DNA of 64,000 nucleotides from Marivita hallyeonensis (GCF_900129875.1 NZ_FQXC01000001.1:248001-312000); one strand, 5' to 3'. Numbered from the stretch's first letter, positions 53,392 through 63,843 are shown. Translations and numbers: made by a program. The notes: a model not told the origin generated them from the sequence alone.

Positions 53392-54747
53392 ATGGCATCC
53401 AGAACACAACTTTCCCGTTTGGGTTTATTTGACGCGAAGGTCCCTCGCTACACGAGTTACCCGACGTCTCCGCATTTCAAAAACGACGTAAATGCTGACG
53501 ATTTCGCATCCTGGATCGCAGATATTCCTGAAAATTCAGCGATTTCCCTGTATCTACATGTGCCATTTTGTCGCCGCCTGTGCTGGTTCTGCGCGTGCCG
53601 GACCCAAGGAACGGCGACCGGAGAGCCGGTTGGTGCCTATATCGAGACGCTGAAGGACGAACTTGTTCTTCTCAAACAATATTTGCCGAAAGGCGTGCGG
53701 TTGTCCCGCCTGCATTGGGGCGGCGGGACGCCAACGCTGATGCAACCCGACCATGTGCGGGATCTCGCTGTCGCCGTACGTGAAGTGGCCGATTTTGACG
53801 AGGATTACGAGTTTTCCGTCGAAATCGATCCGAACGAAATCGATGGCGCACGTCTGGATGCTCTATTCGAAAGCGGTATGAACCGTGCATCCGTCGGGGT
53901 GCAGGATTTTGATCCAGACATCCAGCAAACGATTGGTCGTGAACAGAGTTTTGAGACGACCAAGCGCGCGATCGACATGATCCGCGACCGCGGTATCCAC
54001 AGCCTGAACGCCGATATCCTCTACGGACTGCCGGGTCAGTCGCGAAACCGCATTGTCGATTCGGTGCAGAAGCTCTTGTCGCTGTCGCCGGACCGCGTGG
54101 CGCTTTACGGCTATGCCCACGTTCCCTGGATGGCCAAACGCCAGCAGATGATCCCGTCAGATTCGCTGCCACGTCCGGACGAACGGCTCGATTTGTTCGA
54201 AGCGGCGCGCAAGCTCTTTGTGTGGGACGGGTACGATGAAATCGGCATCGACCATTTCGCGACGAAAACGGACGGGCTCTCCGTCGCCGCCCGGAAAGGG
54301 ACCTTGCGTCGCAACTTCCAAGGCTACACCGACGACACATCCGAAGTGCTTGTGGGCATCGGCGCGTCGTCGATTTCGAAATTCCCACAGGGCTTTGCCC
54401 AGAACGCGCCCGCAACGGGGGCCTACACCAAGGCGGTCCGAGACGGGACATTCGCAACGGTGCGCGGTCACGCCCTCACGCCGCAGGACAAGCTACGTTC
54501 CCGCATGATCGAGATGCTGATGTGTGACTTCCACGTGCGCACGGATGAGTTGCTTCGCGATTTCGATACCAGTCAGGATGAGCTCCGCGACCTCTACCAA
54601 AGGGCCAACTCAGAGTTCGAAGACCTGCTGACGATCAATCACACCGGTCTGTCAGTGCCACAAGATGCGCGCGCGCTCACACGCATGATTGCTCGCAGTT
54701 TCGACGCCTATGAACTGTCCTCTGCGGGACACAGCTCGGCCATCTAA
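53392..54747 (+). CDS. hemN: Oxygen-independent coproporphyrinogen III oxidase
   Basis: This 451-aa radical-SAM enzyme makes protoporphyrinogen IX without oxygen. The CxxxCxxC cluster site is C60, C64 and C67 in HVPFCRRLCWFCACRT, with a further cysteine in the next position (CAC). LHWGGGTPTLMQPD, IEIDPNEIDGARLDALFESGMNRASVGVQDFDPDIQ and LNADILYGLPGQSR are family blocks. FNR box 43 bases upstream and no ribosome site suggest a very short or absent leader. The stop overlaps the convergent yejF stop by four bases. Confidence 0.97.
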   Translation: MASRTQLSRLGLFDAKVPRYTSYPTSPHFKNDVNADDFASWIADIPENSAISLYLHVPFCRRLCWFCACRTQGTATGEPVGAYIETLKDELVLLKQYLPKGVRLSRLHWGGGTPTLMQPDHVRDLAVAVREVADFDEDYEFSVEIDPNEIDGARLDALFESGMNRASVGVQDFDPDIQQTIGREQSFETTKRAIDMIRDRGIHSLNADILYGLPGQSRNRIVDSVQKLLSLSPDRVALYGYAHVPWMAKRQQMIPSDSLPRPDERLDLFEAARKLFVWDGYDEIGIDHFATKTDGLSVAARKGTLRRNFQGYTDDTSEVLVGIGASSISKFPQGFAQNAPATGAYTKAVRDGTFATVRGHALTPQDKLRSRMIEMLMCDFHVRTDELLRDFDTSQDELRDLYQRANSEFEDLLTINHTGLSVPQDARALTRMIARSFDAYELSSAGHSSAI

Positions 54748-56336
54748 CTCGCCAGATCGAAAGCCGCGGCCATCAGGGTTTTCGTGTAGTCTGTCTTCGG
54801 ATCGGTAAAAATCTCGTCCGCCGATCCGTATTCCACGACATCCCCCGTCCGCATCACGATGACCTTGTGCGACATCGCGCGGACGACCTTCAGGTCGTGA
54901 CTGATAAAGAGATAAGCGAGGTCGTACTTCCGCTGCAGATGCCGCAGAAGGTTCACGATCTGCACCTGCACGGTCATGTCCAAAGCCGATGTTGGCTCGT
55001 CCAGTACCACCAGCTTCGGCCGTAGTACCATCGCGCGGGCAATCGCGATGCGCTGCCTCTGACCACCCGAAAACTCGTGCGGGTAGCGATGCATCGTCGC
55101 CGGGTCGAGGCCAACTTCGGTCATGACCTCAGTCACCAATTCGCGGTCCGAGCGCCCGTCGGGAGACCCATGCACTCCCAGCCCTTCGGCGATGATCTGT
55201 TCGCAGGTCATCCGGGGGCTGAGCGATCCGTACGGGTCCTGAAACACGATCTGCATCTCGCTGCGCAGCCGCCGCAATTCCCGTGTCGACCAATCCCGCA
55301 CGTTCTGACCGCGGAAGGTGATGCCACCTTCGGACTGGATCAATCGCATGATCGCAAGGGCCAGCGTTGTCTTTCCCGAGCCAGACTCACCCACGATCCC
55401 GACGGTCTCCCCGGCACGCACGGCAATCGAGGCATCGTTCACGGCTTTGACGTAACCCACGGTGCGCTTGAGAAATCCGCGCTGGATCGGAAACCAGATC
55501 TTGAGGTTGTCGGTCCGCGCGATTTCCTCGGCGTCGGTTTTGACGGGATCGGGCGATCCGGTCGATTCCGCACTCAATAGCATCTGCGTATAGCGGTGCT
55601 GCGGATTGCTGAAGATTTCGTGTGTTGGTCCGGTCTCGACAATCTCGCCGTCCTTCATCACGCACACGCGGTCCGCGATCTTGCGTACGATGCCAAGATC
55701 GTGGGTGATAAACAGCAGGCTCATGTCCTCGCTGGCTTTTAACTCGGCCAACAGCTCAAGGATTTGCGCCTGAATTGTCACGTCCAGTGCAGTCGTCGGC
55801 TCGTCCGCGATCAGCAGATCCGGCCCGTTCGCCAGCGCCATCGCAATCATCACGCGCTGGCGTTGACCGCCCGAAAGCTGGTGTGGATACGCGCCCAGCC
55901 GCGTCTCAGGATCGCGAATGCCCACCTTGGTCAAAAGCTCAAGGATCCGCGCGCGTGCCGCATCCCCGGTCAACCCCTGGTGCAGGGCGAGGGACTCGGA
56001 CAACTGCCGCTCCAGCGTGTGCAGCGGATTGAGGGACGTCATCGGCTCCTGAAAGATGAAGCTGATGTCGTTGCCCCGGATCTTGCGCAAAAGCGCGTCC
56101 GACGCGCCGACCATCTCTTCGCCGTCATAGGTCACCGACCCTTCGACCATTGCCGCGTCCCCCAGAAGCGACACGGTCGAGAGTGCGGTCACCGATTTGC
56201 CAGACCCCGACTCGCCCACAAGCGCCACGGTTTCCCCGCGCTGAATGGCAAAGGAAACGCCGCGCACGGCAGGAAAGATCTGACCGTCCTGCCGAAAGCT
56301 GACGCGCAGGTCACTCACTTCGAGGATGTTGGTCAT
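54744..56336 (-). CDS. yejF: Peptide ABC transporter ATP-binding protein (YejF-like, fused)
   Basis: This 530-aa protein is two ABC ATPases in one chain. Walker A is GESGSGKS in the first half and GESGSGKT in the second, with LSGGQRQR / SGGQRQR signatures and [12 protein letters not shown] / [12 protein letters not shown] Walker B segments. The fused layout and the yejABE gene order match YejF, part of a di/oligopeptide (microcin C-type in E. coli) importer. It starts four bases into the yejE stop region. Confidence 0.94.
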   Translation of the reverse strand: MTNILEVSDLRVSFRQDGQIFPAVRGVSFAIQRGETVALVGESGSGKSVTALSTVSLLGDAAMVEGSVTYDGEEMVGASDALLRKIRGNDISFIFQEPMTSLNPLHTLERQLSESLALHQGLTGDAARARILELLTKVGIRDPETRLGAYPHQLSGGQRQRVMIAMALANGPDLLIADEPTTALDVTIQAQILELLAELKASEDMSLLFITHDLGIVRKIADRVCVMKDGEIVETGPTHEIFSNPQHRYTQMLLSAESTGSPDPVKTDAEEIARTDNLKIWFPIQRGFLKRTVGYVKAVNDASIAVRAGETVGIVGESGSGKTTLALAIMRLIQSEGGITFRGQNVRDWSTRELRRLRSEMQIVFQDPYGSLSPRMTCEQIIAEGLGVHGSPDGRSDRELVTEVMTEVGLDPATMHRYPHEFSGGQRQRIAIARAMVLRPKLVVLDEPTSALDMTVQVQIVNLLRHLQRKYDLAYLFISHDLKVVRAMSHKVIVMRTGDVVEYGSADEIFTDPKTDYTKTLMAAAFDLAS

Positions 56337-57523
56337 TGGAACGTTTTCCTCGGGTCAAACGCGTCGCGCACGCCTTCGAAGATGAACACCAGCAGCGACA
56401 GCATGAAGGCAAACACAAAGAACGCGGTAAAGCCCAGCCACGGGGCCTGCAGGTTCTGCTTGGCCTGCAACGTCAGCTCGCCCAGTGACGGCGCCGAAGA
56501 CGGCAAACCGAAGCCAAGGAAATCCAGACCGGCAAGCGTGCTAATCGTGCCCGTCACGATGAACGGCAGCATCGTCAGGGTCGCCACCATCGCGTTCGGA
56601 AGCATATGCCGGAACATGATCGTCGCGTTTGATACGCCCAGGGCCTTCGCCGCTCGCACATATTCAAGGTTCCGCGCACGCAGGAACTCTGCCCGGACCA
56701 CACCCACCAGCGCGGTCCAGCCGAACAGCACTGTCAAAAACACAAGGAGCCAGAAACTGCGCCCCAATATCGCGAAGAGAATGATGATAATGTAAAGCGA
56801 TGGCGTGGATGACCATATCTCGATGATCCGCTGGAAGATGAGGTCCAGCCAGCCTCCGAAATAGCCCTGTAATGCGCCCGCCACGATGCCGACCACACTG
56901 GCCAGCACCGTCACGATCAGCGTGAACAGGATCGACAATCGGAACCCGTAGATCACCCGCGCCATGACATCGCGTTTGGTGTCGTCCGTGCCCAGCCAGT
57001 TCTGCTCTGACGGGGGCAGCGGGGCGGCACCGGGGCGGTCCACGGGGGTCTGGTAGTCATACGGAATGACCGGCCAAAGCGCCCAGCCTTTGTAGAAATC
57101 GCCATCCGGAACGAAGCCTTCATCGACCTGTTGGATCAGGCCCTCGGGATCGTCGAAACACTCTTCCAATCCGCCGGTTCGGATCAGGCACTTCACTTCC
57201 GGGTCGCGATAGGCGGCCTCTGTCCTGAAGTCTCCGCCAAATTCGGTTTCAGCGTAGAAATTGAAAACCGGCATATAAAGCTCGCCGCGATACTGGACGA
57301 GGATCGGCTTGTCGTTCGCAATGAATTCAGCAAACAGCGACAGCCCGAACAGCACGCAAAAGATGATGAGCGACCAGAACGCGCGCCGATTGCGTTTGAA
57401 GTTGTTCCAACGGCGCTGGTTCAGCGGTGACAGCGTGAACATGCTCCGCTTTGGCGCGACAGGTACTGCAGGCGACGGTTCGGTCACGATGCCGGGACGA
57501 TCGGGTTCAGGTTGCGCAACCAT
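56333..57523 (-). CDS. yejE: Peptide ABC transporter permease (YejE-like)
   Basis: This 396-aa permease has a first helix (FWSLIIFCVLFGLSLFAEFIA), a long periplasmic segment (about residues 75-185) and five further helices with the ATPase-docking loop RAAKALGVSNATIMFRHMLPNA. The large soluble insertion after helix 1 is a feature of YejE and distinguishes it from DppC/OppC. Start at 57523 (MVAQPEPDRPG) lies four bases after the yejB stop; it overlaps yejF by four. Confidence 0.93.
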   Translation of the reverse strand: MVAQPEPDRPGIVTEPSPAVPVAPKRSMFTLSPLNQRRWNNFKRNRRAFWSLIIFCVLFGLSLFAEFIANDKPILVQYRGELYMPVFNFYAETEFGGDFRTEAAYRDPEVKCLIRTGGLEECFDDPEGLIQQVDEGFVPDGDFYKGWALWPVIPYDYQTPVDRPGAAPLPPSEQNWLGTDDTKRDVMARVIYGFRLSILFTLIVTVLASVVGIVAGALQGYFGGWLDLIFQRIIEIWSSTPSLYIIIILFAILGRSFWLLVFLTVLFGWTALVGVVRAEFLRARNLEYVRAAKALGVSNATIMFRHMLPNAMVATLTMLPFIVTGTISTLAGLDFLGFGLPSSAPSLGELTLQAKQNLQAPWLGFTAFFVFAFMLSLLVFIFEGVRDAFDPRKTFQ

Positions 57524-57527
57524 CGCC

Positions 57528-58688
57528 TCAGCCCTCCCGCCGCTCGAAGTCGATCCGCGGATCGACAAGCACATACATCAGGTCCGAAATGATCCCGACA
57601 ACGAGGCCGATCAGGCCGAAGACAAACAGCGTGCCAAAGATCACCGGGTAATCGCGCGCGACGGCCGCCTCGAACCCAAGACGGCCAAGACCATCAAGCG
57701 AGAAGATCGTCTCAATGATAAGCGACCCCGAGAAGAAGACACCGATGAACACCGCCGGGAAACCGGCAATCACGATCAGCATCGCGTTGCGGAACACATG
57801 ACCGTAAAGGACCTTGTTCTCGGGCAATCCCTTCGCCCGCGCGGTGATGACGTACTGTTTCTTGATCTCGTCCAGAAAGCTGTTCTTGGTCAGCAATGTC
57901 AGCGTGGCGAAGGCCGAAATTGTGGACGCCAACACGGGCAAGAAGATGTGCCACGCGTAATCCGCGATCTTGGCGAAGAAGGACAGTTCATCAAAATTCT
58001 CCGATGTCAGTCCCCGTAGTGGGAAGATCTGGAAATACGATCCGCCTGCAAACAGCACGAGAAGCAGGATCGCAAACAGGAACCCAGGAATGGCATAGGC
58101 CACGATGATGGCGCCTGACGTCCACGTGTCGAACGGCGTTCCGTCCTTGACGGCTTTGCGAATGCCCAAGGGGATCGAGACGATATAGGCGATGAGCGTT
58201 GACCACAGACCGAGTGAGATCGACACCGGCATCTTCTCCAGTACCAGCTCCATCACCCCAATAGACCGGAAATAACTCTCTCCGAAATCGAGCCGGATGT
58301 AGTTCCACATCATCATGCCGAACCGCTCTAGCGCGCCAATGGTCTCTTTCGTACAGGCCGGATCGTCGAGGTCCGGCTCCCCTGTAAAGCCTTCCTCACA
58401 AACGATGCGTGCGAAGCCGAACTCGACTTCCAGCGTTTCAATGAATTCCTTGGGAAGTCCGCGCGCGCCGATGTAGTCGCTGTCAGAGCCGAAGGTCTCC
58501 TCGGCATTCTGATTGCCGCCGCCATCGCCCGAGAAACTGCTGAAAACATCGCCTTCGCCCTGGAACCGGGCCAGAGTCTGTTCGATAGGCCCGCCCGGCA
58601 CGAACTGCGTCAGCGCGAAGTTGATGATCATGATCCCAAGAAGCGTGGGAATAATCAGCAACAGGCGTCGAAGGATGTAGGCTCCCAA
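57528..58688 (-). CDS. yejB: Peptide ABC transporter permease (YejB-like)
   Basis: This 386-aa permease begins [37 protein letters not shown], the usual YejB/DppB opening. A soluble insertion (about 40-120) precedes the core helices; the docking loop is [26 protein letters not shown]. It belongs to the Yej set with yejA directly upstream. Confidence 0.94.
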   Translation of the reverse strand: MGAYILRRLLLIIPTLLGIMIINFALTQFVPGGPIEQTLARFQGEGDVFSSFSGDGGGNQNAEETFGSDSDYIGARGLPKEFIETLEVEFGFARIVCEEGFTGEPDLDDPACTKETIGALERFGMMMWNYIRLDFGESYFRSIGVMELVLEKMPVSISLGLWSTLIAYIVSIPLGIRKAVKDGTPFDTWTSGAIIVAYAIPGFLFAILLLVLFAGGSYFQIFPLRGLTSENFDELSFFAKIADYAWHIFLPVLASTISAFATLTLLTKNSFLDEIKKQYVITARAKGLPENKVLYGHVFRNAMLIVIAGFPAVFIGVFFSGSLIIETIFSLDGLGRLGFEAAVARDYPVIFGTLFVFGLIGLVVGIISDLMYVLVDPRIDFERREG

Positions 58689-58695
58689 GGGTCTG

Positions 58696-60645
58696 TTACC
58701 TCAATGCGCCAGCGGCCCGAAGCGCCTGGTACTTTTCTTCATTGAACCACCAGAAATCCAGCACACCCAGCGCAAGCGAAGGAAGCTCTTCTGGTCGCTC
58801 GAACATGTCGTAATAGGCAATCCAATAGGCTGGGACATATCCTGCGTGCGCAATGACGCGCTCATACCTCAATGCACGATCCAGCGCGGTCATCGCGATG
58901 ATCTCTTCCTCACGCGACTCTGCCGCCAACGCTGCTTCGATGATCGCGTCCACCATTGGGCTTTGGATCGCAGCAGGGTTCCACGACGACACTTCCGCCG
59001 TCTCGGACCCGAACAGCTGTTTCAGACCCGTGCCGATTGTCGAGAAGGTTTGGATGCGGGTGTGTATGAGGTCGTAATCCTTGTCGAGGAACCGCTGCTG
59101 TCCTTGTGCGCTGTCCACCGCGTTAGCGTTCACCTCGATGCCCCAGTCTCGCAGCGTGTTCACAAAAGTCTCTATGGTGGCCTGCCGCGTGTCGTCCCAG
59201 GTCGACAGGACAAGGAAGTCGAGTGACATCTGCTCACCCGCTTCATTCACCATGCGGCCCTGATCGTCGACGGTCCAACCGGCTTCGGCGAGGATGCGAA
59301 GCGCCTGCCGTTTGTTGCGGCGGTCGACCGGGGTGTCCTTGTTCGACGTGTGCGCCATGACGACCGGCTCGGTCAGGATTTCAGGCGGAACGACATCGCC
59401 AAGTGATTGGAAAAAGGCAAGTTCTTCGCCTTCCGGCACGCCTGTGGCTTCCCACTCTTGCCCTTGTGCAAACGAGTTTCGCTGAGTGGTCAGGTCAAAC
59501 TCCAAAGACTCGCGCGTCCATTCATAGTTGAACGCCAGCGTCAGCGCGTGGCGCACGTCGCGATTGTCGACCGGTGCGCGCAGGGTGTTGAAGATCACTC
59601 CGGTGTTCACGGGTGCCGTCTGGTCGGGGATCGATTCCTTGACCACGTGCCCGTCGTTGAGCGCGGGGAAGTCGTAGCCAGTGGCCCATCGCTTGCTCGA
59701 TCCTTCTGATCGGAACGTGTACTCGCCCGCTTTAAACGCTTCGAACTCTGCCGTGGCATCGGCAAAATACTCGATCCGAATGCGGTCGAAATTGTGTCGA
59801 CCGACATTCGCCGGATGATCCCAGCCCCAGTAATTGGGGTTCTTTTCATAAACCACGAAGCGATTGAACTCGTAGTCACCCACTTGGTAAGGGCCTGTTC
59901 CCATCGGCGACAGCACGGACGGCTCATCCAGACGTTCGCCCGTTTCCTTGTACCACTCCTCCGACAGCACAACCATTCCGCCCACCTGACTGATGAGCGA
60001 CCGTCGCGAGATGCCGTCGACGAACTTGTAGCGCAGCGTATAGTCGTCGATCACCTCGACGCCTTCGATCCGCTCGCTCACCGAGCGAGAGAACGACCGG
60101 ATACCCTGCTCGATGAACAGGTTGAACGTGAATGCGGCATCTTGCGCCCGCAGTGGCGCACCGTTGCGAAAGACCACGTCATCGCGCAGGTGGAACACGC
60201 ACCATTCCTTGGATTTCGGGTACTCGACCTCGCGCGCGATCAGGCAATACTGGTCGGTGAGGGAGTCCGCCGGGACCGGTGCCCCCCAGGTCGCGCCGGC
60301 AAGAAGGGATTCGCCCACCACGTCCGAATTGGTTTCCGGATTGCCGCGCCAAGCCCACCGGTTGAACCCGTCGAACGTCCCGCGCGAACTTAGAACGATC
60401 TCTCCGCCCTTGGGCGCGTTCGGATTGACGTAATCGAAATGTGCAAAACCGGGCGGGTACTGAAGGTCGCCAAAGAACGAATAGCCATGCGCGCGGATGA
60501 TTTCGTCATCACCGCTGTGGCTTTCGGCCCATGCCATTCTGCCCGTGGCGCCAGCAGTTGCGGCGACCGCGCTGCCTCCCAACAATTTCAGCGTGTGACG
60601 CCGGTCGATGTCCTGTGTGAATGGCCATCTGCTCTTGTTGGGCAT
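58696..60645 (-). CDS. yejA: Extracellular solute-binding protein (YejA-like)
   Basis: This 649-aa family 5 substrate-binding protein presents peptides to the Yej permeases. Its signal [28 protein letters not shown] carries the twin-arginine RR motif, implying Tat export, which E. coli YejA does not need. The body has [12 protein letters not shown], [17 protein letters not shown] [33 protein letters not shown] and [14 protein letters not shown]. Start at 60645 after AAGGGAGAG. A typical length for the family is 600-620. Confidence 0.93.
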   Translation of the reverse strand: MPNKSRWPFTQDIDRRHTLKLLGGSAVAATAGATGRMAWAESHSGDDEIIRAHGYSFFGDLQYPPGFAHFDYVNPNAPKGGEIVLSSRGTFDGFNRWAWRGNPETNSDVVGESLLAGATWGAPVPADSLTDQYCLIAREVEYPKSKEWCVFHLRDDVVFRNGAPLRAQDAAFTFNLFIEQGIRSFSRSVSERIEGVEVIDDYTLRYKFVDGISRRSLISQVGGMVVLSEEWYKETGERLDEPSVLSPMGTGPYQVGDYEFNRFVVYEKNPNYWGWDHPANVGRHNFDRIRIEYFADATAEFEAFKAGEYTFRSEGSSKRWATGYDFPALNDGHVVKESIPDQTAPVNTGVIFNTLRAPVDNRDVRHALTLAFNYEWTRESLEFDLTTQRNSFAQGQEWEATGVPEGEELAFFQSLGDVVPPEILTEPVVMAHTSNKDTPVDRRNKRQALRILAEAGWTVDDQGRMVNEAGEQMSLDFLVLSTWDDTRQATIETFVNTLRDWGIEVNANAVDSAQGQQRFLDKDYDLIHTRIQTFSTIGTGLKQLFGSETAEVSSWNPAAIQSPMVDAIIEAALAAESREEEIIAMTALDRALRYERVIAHAGYVPAYWIAYYDMFERPEELPSLALGVLDFWWFNEEKYQALRAAGALR

Positions 60646-60780
60646 GCTGCACTCTCCCTTGCTCACTGCGCGCGTTTTTCTGAGGCTACAATGTAAGGTA
60701 AAGAACGCAATCGCCCACATTCAAGTTCGGATTGGGATTACCCCCGCCACATTGGCGTGAGGAAACGCGAATGTGAAATG

Positions 60781-60803
60781 AAAACGCCGCCCAGTGGGCG
60801 GCG
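60781..60803 (-). terminator. Terminator of the cytochrome c gene (minus strand)
   Basis: On the minus strand CGCCGCCC-ACT-GGGCGGCG is followed by TTTT. The stem of 8 GC pairs and U-run give a clear Rho-independent terminator, 24 bases after the cytochrome stop. Confidence 0.88.
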
Positions 60804-60826
60804 CTGAAAAGCAGTGGTTTCGGCGA

Positions 60827-61339
60827 TCAGTTCGCCAGGCTGTCAAGATACGCCAGCAGGTCCAGCCGGTCTTCCTGATCGGTCAGGCGATAGTTCATCG
60901 ACGTGCCCGGATAAACATCCGACGGGTTGATCAGCCAGTCGTTCAGCTTTTCCACGGTCCATACGTCGCCGTCCACACCGGCCAGTGCGGAGGAGTAGTT
61001 GTAGTCGCCCACGGCACCCACTTCGCGTCCTACAAGGCCAACAAGGTGCGGGCCGGTGCCGTTGCGCTCTTCGTCGATCGCGTGGCACGCGCGGCATTTG
61101 CCCCACTGGCGCTCACCGCGGCCCGCATCCGCGGCCGCGAACATCTCTTCGAAGCTCATCTCAACGACTTCTTCCGCAGGCTCGCCATCGTCAACTTCGA
61201 TTACGTAGACTGCAACGGCTTCGCCATGGTCGCCACCCACATGGTACAGTGTCTCTGCCGCCCACTTGCCCAGAAGAAAGATCAAAAGCGCGCCGCAAAA
61301 GCTGCCGACGATCTTTGTGAATGTCATTGTGTCGAACAT
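60827..61339 (-). CDS. Membrane-anchored c-type cytochrome
   Basis: This 170-aa mono-haem cytochrome c has one N-terminal helix (FTKIVGSFCGALLIFLLGKWAAETLYHVGG), an acidic linker (EVDDGEPAEEVVEMSFEEM) and a class I haem domain: CRACHAIDEERNGTGPHLVGLVGREVGAVGDYNYSSAL and the distal methionine in YPGTSMNYRLTDQEDRLDLLAYL. It resembles cytochrome cy/c552, which carries electrons from bc1 to the cbb3 oxidase. Start at 61339. Confidence 0.92.
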   Translation of the reverse strand: MFDTMTFTKIVGSFCGALLIFLLGKWAAETLYHVGGDHGEAVAVYVIEVDDGEPAEEVVEMSFEEMFAAADAGRGERQWGKCRACHAIDEERNGTGPHLVGLVGREVGAVGDYNYSSALAGVDGDVWTVEKLNDWLINPSDVYPGTSMNYRLTDQEDRLDLLAYLDSLAN

Positions 61340-61463
61340 TATGGTCGTACCCGTCGCTAAAGTTCCGTGCGTATCGCGCGGGTATCTATTGCTTCCCCTA
61401 GGCCAAGGCAAGGTGTAGAAGCCGCGACCAAACGCCCGCCGGGACAGATTTGTCGGAGCCTCT

Positions 61464-62297
61464 ATGACCAATGCCATCGCTTTCCAGGGAGAGCTGGGAG
61501 CCTACTCGCACGAGGCGTGCCGCGATGCCCGTCCCGGAATGGACCCGTATCCCTGTCGAACCTTCGAAGAGGTGATCAAGGCGGTGCAAACCGGCAAGGC
61601 CGATCTGGCCATGCTGCCGGTCGAGAACACGATCTACGGTCGCGTCGCCGACATTCACCGTCTCCTGCCCGAAAGCGGTCTGAAGATCGTCGATGAGGCG
61701 TTCGTCCGCGTCCATATCAACCTGCTGGGCGTGCCGGGGGCAAAGCTCGAAGACGTGACCGAAGCGCATTCGCACGTCGTTCTCCTGCCGCAATGCGCCA
61801 AATTCTTGGCCGAGCACGGCATTCGCGGTCGGGTAAATGCCGACAACGCTCGCGCCGCCCGCGAAATTGCCGAACGCGGCGACAAGAGCGCCGCCGCACT
61901 GGCAAGCGAACTGGCAGGCGAAATCTACGGCCTGAACGTTCTTGCCCGCCATATCGAGGATACCGACAGCAACACCACGCGCTTTCTCTTGATGGCCCGC
62001 GACGGCGACCAGTCCCGGCGCGGCGATCATGGTATGATGACCACTTTCGTCTTCCGCGTCCGCAACATCCCGGCCGCACTCTATAAGGCCATGGGCGGCT
62101 TTGCGACGAACGGGGTCAACATGACCAAGCTCGAATCCTACATGGTCGACGGCAGCTTCTCGGCCACCCAGTTCTATGCCGATATCGAAGGCCACCCTGA
62201 AGACCCGCCAGTCGCCCGCGCGCTCGAGGAACTCGACTACTTCACAAGCATGCTCGACATCCTCGGAACGTATCCGAGGGATCCCCGGCGAGATTGA
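61464..62297 (+). CDS. pheA: Prephenate dehydratase
   Basis: This 277-aa monofunctional enzyme converts prephenate to phenylpyruvate for phenylalanine. IAFQGELGAYSHEACRDARPG, ADLAMLPVENTIYGRVADIHRLL and the catalytic TRF of DSNTTRFLLMARDG are present. A C-terminal ACT domain (TFVFRVRNIPAALYKAMGGFATNGVNMTKLESYMVDGSFSATQFYADIEG) allows feedback control by phenylalanine. ATG after CGGAGCC. Confidence 0.96.
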   Translation: MTNAIAFQGELGAYSHEACRDARPGMDPYPCRTFEEVIKAVQTGKADLAMLPVENTIYGRVADIHRLLPESGLKIVDEAFVRVHINLLGVPGAKLEDVTEAHSHVVLLPQCAKFLAEHGIRGRVNADNARAAREIAERGDKSAAALASELAGEIYGLNVLARHIEDTDSNTTRFLLMARDGDQSRRGDHGMMTTFVFRVRNIPAALYKAMGGFATNGVNMTKLESYMVDGSFSATQFYADIEGHPEDPPVARALEELDYFTSMLDILGTYPRDPRRD

Positions 62298-62367
62298 CGC
62301 TTCTCAGATCGTTCCGAATCTGCAATCCTGCAACCTAGGGGTGCAAGATATCGGAGAGGTATGACCT

Positions 62368-63000
62368 ATGACGAAGCACGTTCTTGCTGCCGCACTGCTT
62401 GCAGTGGTTTCAATTCCAACAAACGAGGCCCTTGCGGCCAATGTCGGACAGGATGCAATCGACGCCTGTATCGATCAAATCCGCGCTGTGGGCGGGCCGG
62501 ACGGGCAAAGCGGGACCGTGCTGTCCTCCGAATTCTCAGAAGCCAATTCGCTGGTCATGTTCCGCGACAGCGGTGAAACCGTGTGGCGCTGCCTTGTCTC
62601 GAACGACGGGGTCGTGGCGGATCTTTCCGTCGCTCAGGCCGCAGATGATGGCGACGGCGCCATGGCGGGCGCTCCGAGCTCCGCCGGATCAGGCTCGGAA
62701 CGCGTATCGTTTCCGGCAGGTGCGTCAGGCACAGAGCTGACCGGATCGCTACTTCCGCAGGAAAGCCGCCGCTATCTCCTCGGTGCGAATGCGGGACAGA
62801 CCCTTTACGTGCGTGTCGCAGCCAACGGTCCCGACATGACCTATGTGATCTTCAATCCCGATGGATCGGTTCTGCTTGATGAAACAAGTGCCTCCAACGA
62901 ATACCGCGGGGAGCTTTGGCAGTCGGGCGACCACATGGTCGAGGTCTACAACATGGCGAACGGCGCGCAGTCCTACGACGTGATCTTTGGGATTGAGTGA
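62368..63000 (+). CDS. Hypothetical secreted protein
   Basis: This 210-aa protein has a signal peptide (KHVLAAALLAVVSIPTNEALAA). The first mature region (40-105) has two cysteines and a DUF-like pattern (CIDQIRAVGGPDGQSGTVLSSEFSEANSLVMFRDSGETVWRCLVSNDG), then a Gly/Ser linker. The last 95 residues (FPAGASGTELTGSLLPQESRRYLLGANAGQTLYVRVAANGPDMTYVIFNPDG...GDHMVEVYN) resemble a g-type lysozyme inhibitor / PPC-like beta domain. The exact role is unknown. It begins a cluster of four small envelope genes. Confidence 0.82.
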   Translation: MTKHVLAAALLAVVSIPTNEALAANVGQDAIDACIDQIRAVGGPDGQSGTVLSSEFSEANSLVMFRDSGETVWRCLVSNDGVVADLSVAQAADDGDGAMAGAPSSAGSGSERVSFPAGASGTELTGSLLPQESRRYLLGANAGQTLYVRVAANGPDMTYVIFNPDGSVLLDETSASNEYRGELWQSGDHMVEVYNMANGAQSYDVIFGIE

Positions 63001-63037
63001 CGCGGTTCTTTTTCGAGAACGGACACAGGAGACACGC

Positions 63038-63337
63038 ATGACACATGTCACAAGAATAGCGTTTGCAACTGCTGCGCTTGCCGCGGTCGCAGGGTGCGTG
63101 GAAACCACGGAAACTGTCGGTCAGCCTGCCGTCGGAAGCGCAAGCGACCTTTCGGCATTCGAAGGCGCGCGCGCCGGTCAGGCCGAGATGGGCATACAAA
63201 ACCTTGGTTACGAACTCATCCGCACCGAGGGTCTCACCGCGTACTGGTTCAATCGCGAGACGGGTGCCTGCGCGGAAATCACAACATCTGATGGTCGGTA
63301 CAGCGACGTGACGATGCTGCCTGCTGAGGATTGCTGA
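63038..63337 (+). CDS. Small lipoprotein
   Basis: This 99-aa protein starts MTHVTRIAFATAALAAVAGC with a lipobox VAGC (C20). The mature part ends NRETGACAEITTSDGRYSDVTMLPAEDC, a cysteine pair that may form a disulfide. It follows the secreted protein by 38 bases and GACACAGGAGAC precedes the ATG. No function is known; an inhibitor or surface role is a guess. Confidence 0.82.
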   Translation: MTHVTRIAFATAALAAVAGCVETTETVGQPAVGSASDLSAFEGARAGQAEMGIQNLGYELIRTEGLTAYWFNRETGACAEITTSDGRYSDVTMLPAEDC

Positions 63338-63365
63338 CATTTGTAAGTGGGTCCTCCGGATCGCC

Positions 63366-63596
63366 GTGGTCGCTTACCTCGCGGCACTAATATTGCTCCT
63401 GATCGGAACCTTCGGGCTTTTCGGTCAGGACCGCGACCCTCTGGCCGGCGTCTTTCTCATGCCGCTTGGCTTGCCGTGGGTTCTCTGGATGGATGACCTA
63501 CCAGAACCGCTTTTACCCTGGGCCGCAGCGCTGGCGCCTGTGATCAATCTCGCGCTAATCGCGGCGCTGTGCCGGCGTTTCGGGCGTCGGTCATGA
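63366..63596 (+). CDS. Small hypothetical membrane protein
   Basis: This 76-aa protein has two to three hydrophobic segments: VAYLAALILLLIGTFGLFG, GVFLMPLGLPWVLWMDDL and LLPWAAALAPVINLALIAALCRR. The GTG start at 63366 is the best fit. It follows the lipoprotein by 28 bases on the same strand. Unrecognised family. Confidence 0.68.
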   Translation: MVAYLAALILLLIGTFGLFGQDRDPLAGVFLMPLGLPWVLWMDDLPEPLLPWAAALAPVINLALIAALCRRFGRRS

Positions 63597-63614
63597 AAAC
63601 CTGAAGGAAATGCC

Positions 63615-63791
63615 ATGACACATGATCTCGTCCACGCAGTGATCACCGGAGCTCTCGTGTTTTCGGTAATGATGGGCTTGCAGAAAGCGGGTCTCTACAA
63701 GCCCCACAAGGAAGGCGGCCCGAGATGGAGCTGGCCTTTGTTCTTCGGGGTCGCCGTATCGGTCTTCATCCTGAACCTGATTTGGCCATAA
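63615..63791 (+). CDS. 58-aa membrane protein
   Basis: This 58-aa protein begins MTHDLVHAVITGALVFSVMM and ends with a second hydrophobic segment (WPLFFGVAVSVFILNLIWP), separated by a basic loop (QKAGLYKPHKEGGPR). GAAGGAAATGCC lies before the ATG. It follows the 76-aa gene by 18 bases, so the four small envelope genes may be one unit. Confidence 0.68.
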   Translation: MTHDLVHAVITGALVFSVMMGLQKAGLYKPHKEGGPRWSWPLFFGVAVSVFILNLIWP

Positions 63792-63820
63792 GGTCAGGGT
63801 GGGGTTGCGAAGACCCTGCG

Positions 63821-63843
63821 GCGAAAACCGAATGCGGTTTCGC
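63821..63843. terminator. Hairpin after the small envelope genes
   Basis: GCGAAAACCG pairs with CGGTTTCGC (one bulged A) around AATG. An outer pair CAGGGT/ACCCTG lies just upstream at 63795-63818. There is no long U-run, so it is only a candidate terminator. Confidence 0.45.
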
